DNA from: JBMFVE01 sp049966155
GTDB taxonomy: Bacteria; Bacteroidota; Ignavibacteria; Kryptoniales; JAKASW01
Direction: 5' to 3'
Assembly: GCA_049966155.1 (NCBI GenBank)
Contig: JBMFVE010000008.1
Span: 1 to 64,000, forward strand
Length of the DNA: 64,000 bases
Positions 63,425-64,000 of this stretch are shown here, in pieces. The notes beneath the pieces were generated by a model. It saw nothing but the letters and a program-made list of their open reading frames with translations. It had not been told where the DNA came from and ran no database searches. The translations under genes and the position numbers were made by a program. Each line of letters opens with the position of its first letter. The first letter of the stretch is position 1.

Positions 63425-64000
63425 TCAAGCATTAATTTTATCCTGCCATTTGAACTTTCCGACACGCACAGCATTATAAAGCAAAACTCCGCCTCCTAGA
63501 TAAGACACTTTCTTATAACCATGCTTTAAAAACATTCTCGTTGCTTCATACCCCCTTGCCCCCATACCACATACAAAAACAATTTCCTGGTCGGTGCTGA
63601 AATCCTTCAGCCTCGTTTTAAGTTCAGTCAGGGAAATACCTGTGCAACTGTTTGAAAACGGACTGTCACTCCTTTCCTGCGTCTCTCTAACATCTATAAA
63701 TGTTCCTTTAAAGAACATGGCGTTAATTGGACTGACATTTGTTGCCCCGTCTAACTCCTGACTGATGGCTATAGCGCCAAGATGATTTAAAAGAGTGTCG
63801 GGTGCACTATAAGCCGAGCTCGATGCGAGCTCAACCTGTAGTAAAGATTCCACAGTCCTTCTACGCAACAGCAAATCTGAAAAAAGATCTATGTATCTTG
63901 TTACATCCTTTTCTCCAACCAGCTGAAGACCAAGTAACCTCAATCCAGGTTTTTCATATATCAGCTTCGCAAGTACAGGCTTTGATTCATGGTAATAGTC
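63425..64000 (-). CDS. CoA-disulfide reductase-like protein with C-terminal rhodanese domain (partial, runs off window)
   Basis: The frame is open from 63425 to the window edge (at least 191 codons; the 5' end is missing). The first visible residues (ESKPVLAKLIYEKPGLRLLG then VGEKDVTRYIDLFS) are the dimerisation domain of the NADH oxidase/CoA-disulfide reductase family of pyridine nucleotide-disulfide reductases. From about 63705 down, a rhodanese domain ends with IVFVCGMGARGYEAT, where the Cys is the sulfur carrier. CoADR-rhodanese fusions handle persulfide or polysulfide. It is 89 bases upstream of the cytidylate-kinase-like gene on the same strand, consistent with the sulfur role. Confidence 0.82.
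   Translation of the reverse strand, partial: DYYHESKPVLAKLIYEKPGLRLLGLQLVGEKDVTRYIDLFSDLLLRRRTVESLLQVELASSSAYSAPDTLLNHLGAIAISQELDGATNVSPINAMFFKGTFIDVRETQERSDSPFSNSCTGISLTELKTRLKDFSTDQEIVFVCGMGARGYEATRMFLKHGYKKVSYLGGGVLLYNAVRVGKFKWQDKINA

Noticed and set aside
1..64000. CRISPR array, prophage, intact insertion sequence, rRNA genes
   Set aside because: No regularly spaced repeats, phage structural genes, transposase genes with terminal repeats, or rRNA segments were found; only broken recombinase traces.

Overview
The window looks like the chromosome of an uncultured bacterium of the FCB superphylum (Calditrichota/KSB1/Zixibacteria/Ignavibacteria-like). The reasons are secreted proteins ending in a type IX secretion (T9SS)-style sorting domain of the NYPNPFNP type, a PorV-like outer-membrane protein, a CarboxypepD_reg/TonB receptor and moderate GC. 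This lineage call is an inference. The bacterium also carries a complete sulfate-activation and APS-reduction locus, so a sulfur-respiring (or reverse, sulfur-oxidising) member is likely. DsrAB is not in the window, so direction cannot be decided.

Layout. (1) 216-16920, all minus strand: a locus that looks dedicated to an amino-sugar polymer (chitin or peptidoglycan). It holds a TonB receptor, a GH18 chitinase, a secreted T9SS-type protein, a PorV-like protein, two double-GNAT acetyltransferases, an HGSNAT/NagX-like membrane acetyltransferase, a PIG-L deacetylase, a sodium:solute symporter with a tiny accessory protein, a secreted glycoside hydrolase with an F5/8C domain, and a NamZ-type exo-N-acetylmuramidase. 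(2) 17402-24084: a redox/gas-ligand neighbourhood with a Dph6-like ATP pyrophosphatase, a FAD-dependent reductase divergent from a protoglobin, a MarR regulator with a four-Cys tail, a stretch of foreign gene debris, and an octaheme hydroxylamine-oxidoreductase-like cytochrome overlapping a gene for an internally duplicated 8-TM protein with paired histidines. (3) 24145-27839: a 14-repeat propeller protein with a sorting domain, then a decayed integron-like region (broken tyrosine recombinase, small broken ORFs, a DUF4258/DUF2283 pair, a SnoaL-like gene).

(4) 27939-37681: bacterioferritin and the conserved rimP-nusA-infB-rbfA-truB-ribF-rpsO-pnp translation cluster, with a clear promoter and a promoter-proximal terminator just before rimP. 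(5) 37828-40030: a long coiled-coil protein with a receiver domain, and tRNA-Ser(CGA). (6) 40166-51245, plus strand: a siroheme/sulfur accessory operon with a Met8-like siroheme enzyme, an outputless sensor domain, cobA, three tandem TauE/SafE exporters, a small membrane protein, a c-heme sensor kinase that has lost its phospho-acceptor His, a lone receiver domain, a PEP/pyruvate-binding phosphotransferase-like protein and a cytidylate-kinase-like protein with a BON-like tail. (7) 64000-51259, minus strand: the end of a CoA-disulfide-reductase/rhodanese protein, a second cytidylate-kinase-like protein, then qmoA-qmoB-sat-aprB-aprA-zinc ribbon-YkgJ-qmoC and an MFS exporter.

Working together: Sat makes APS, AprBA reduces it to sulfite with electrons from quinol through QmoABC, siroheme from cobA and the Met8-like enzyme would serve a sulfite reductase elsewhere, and TauE proteins would remove sulfite or organosulfonates. 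The most unusual parts are the octaheme cytochrome with its duplicated membrane partner, and the sulfur-linked set of pseudo-kinase, receiver, PEP-binding and kinase-like proteins.
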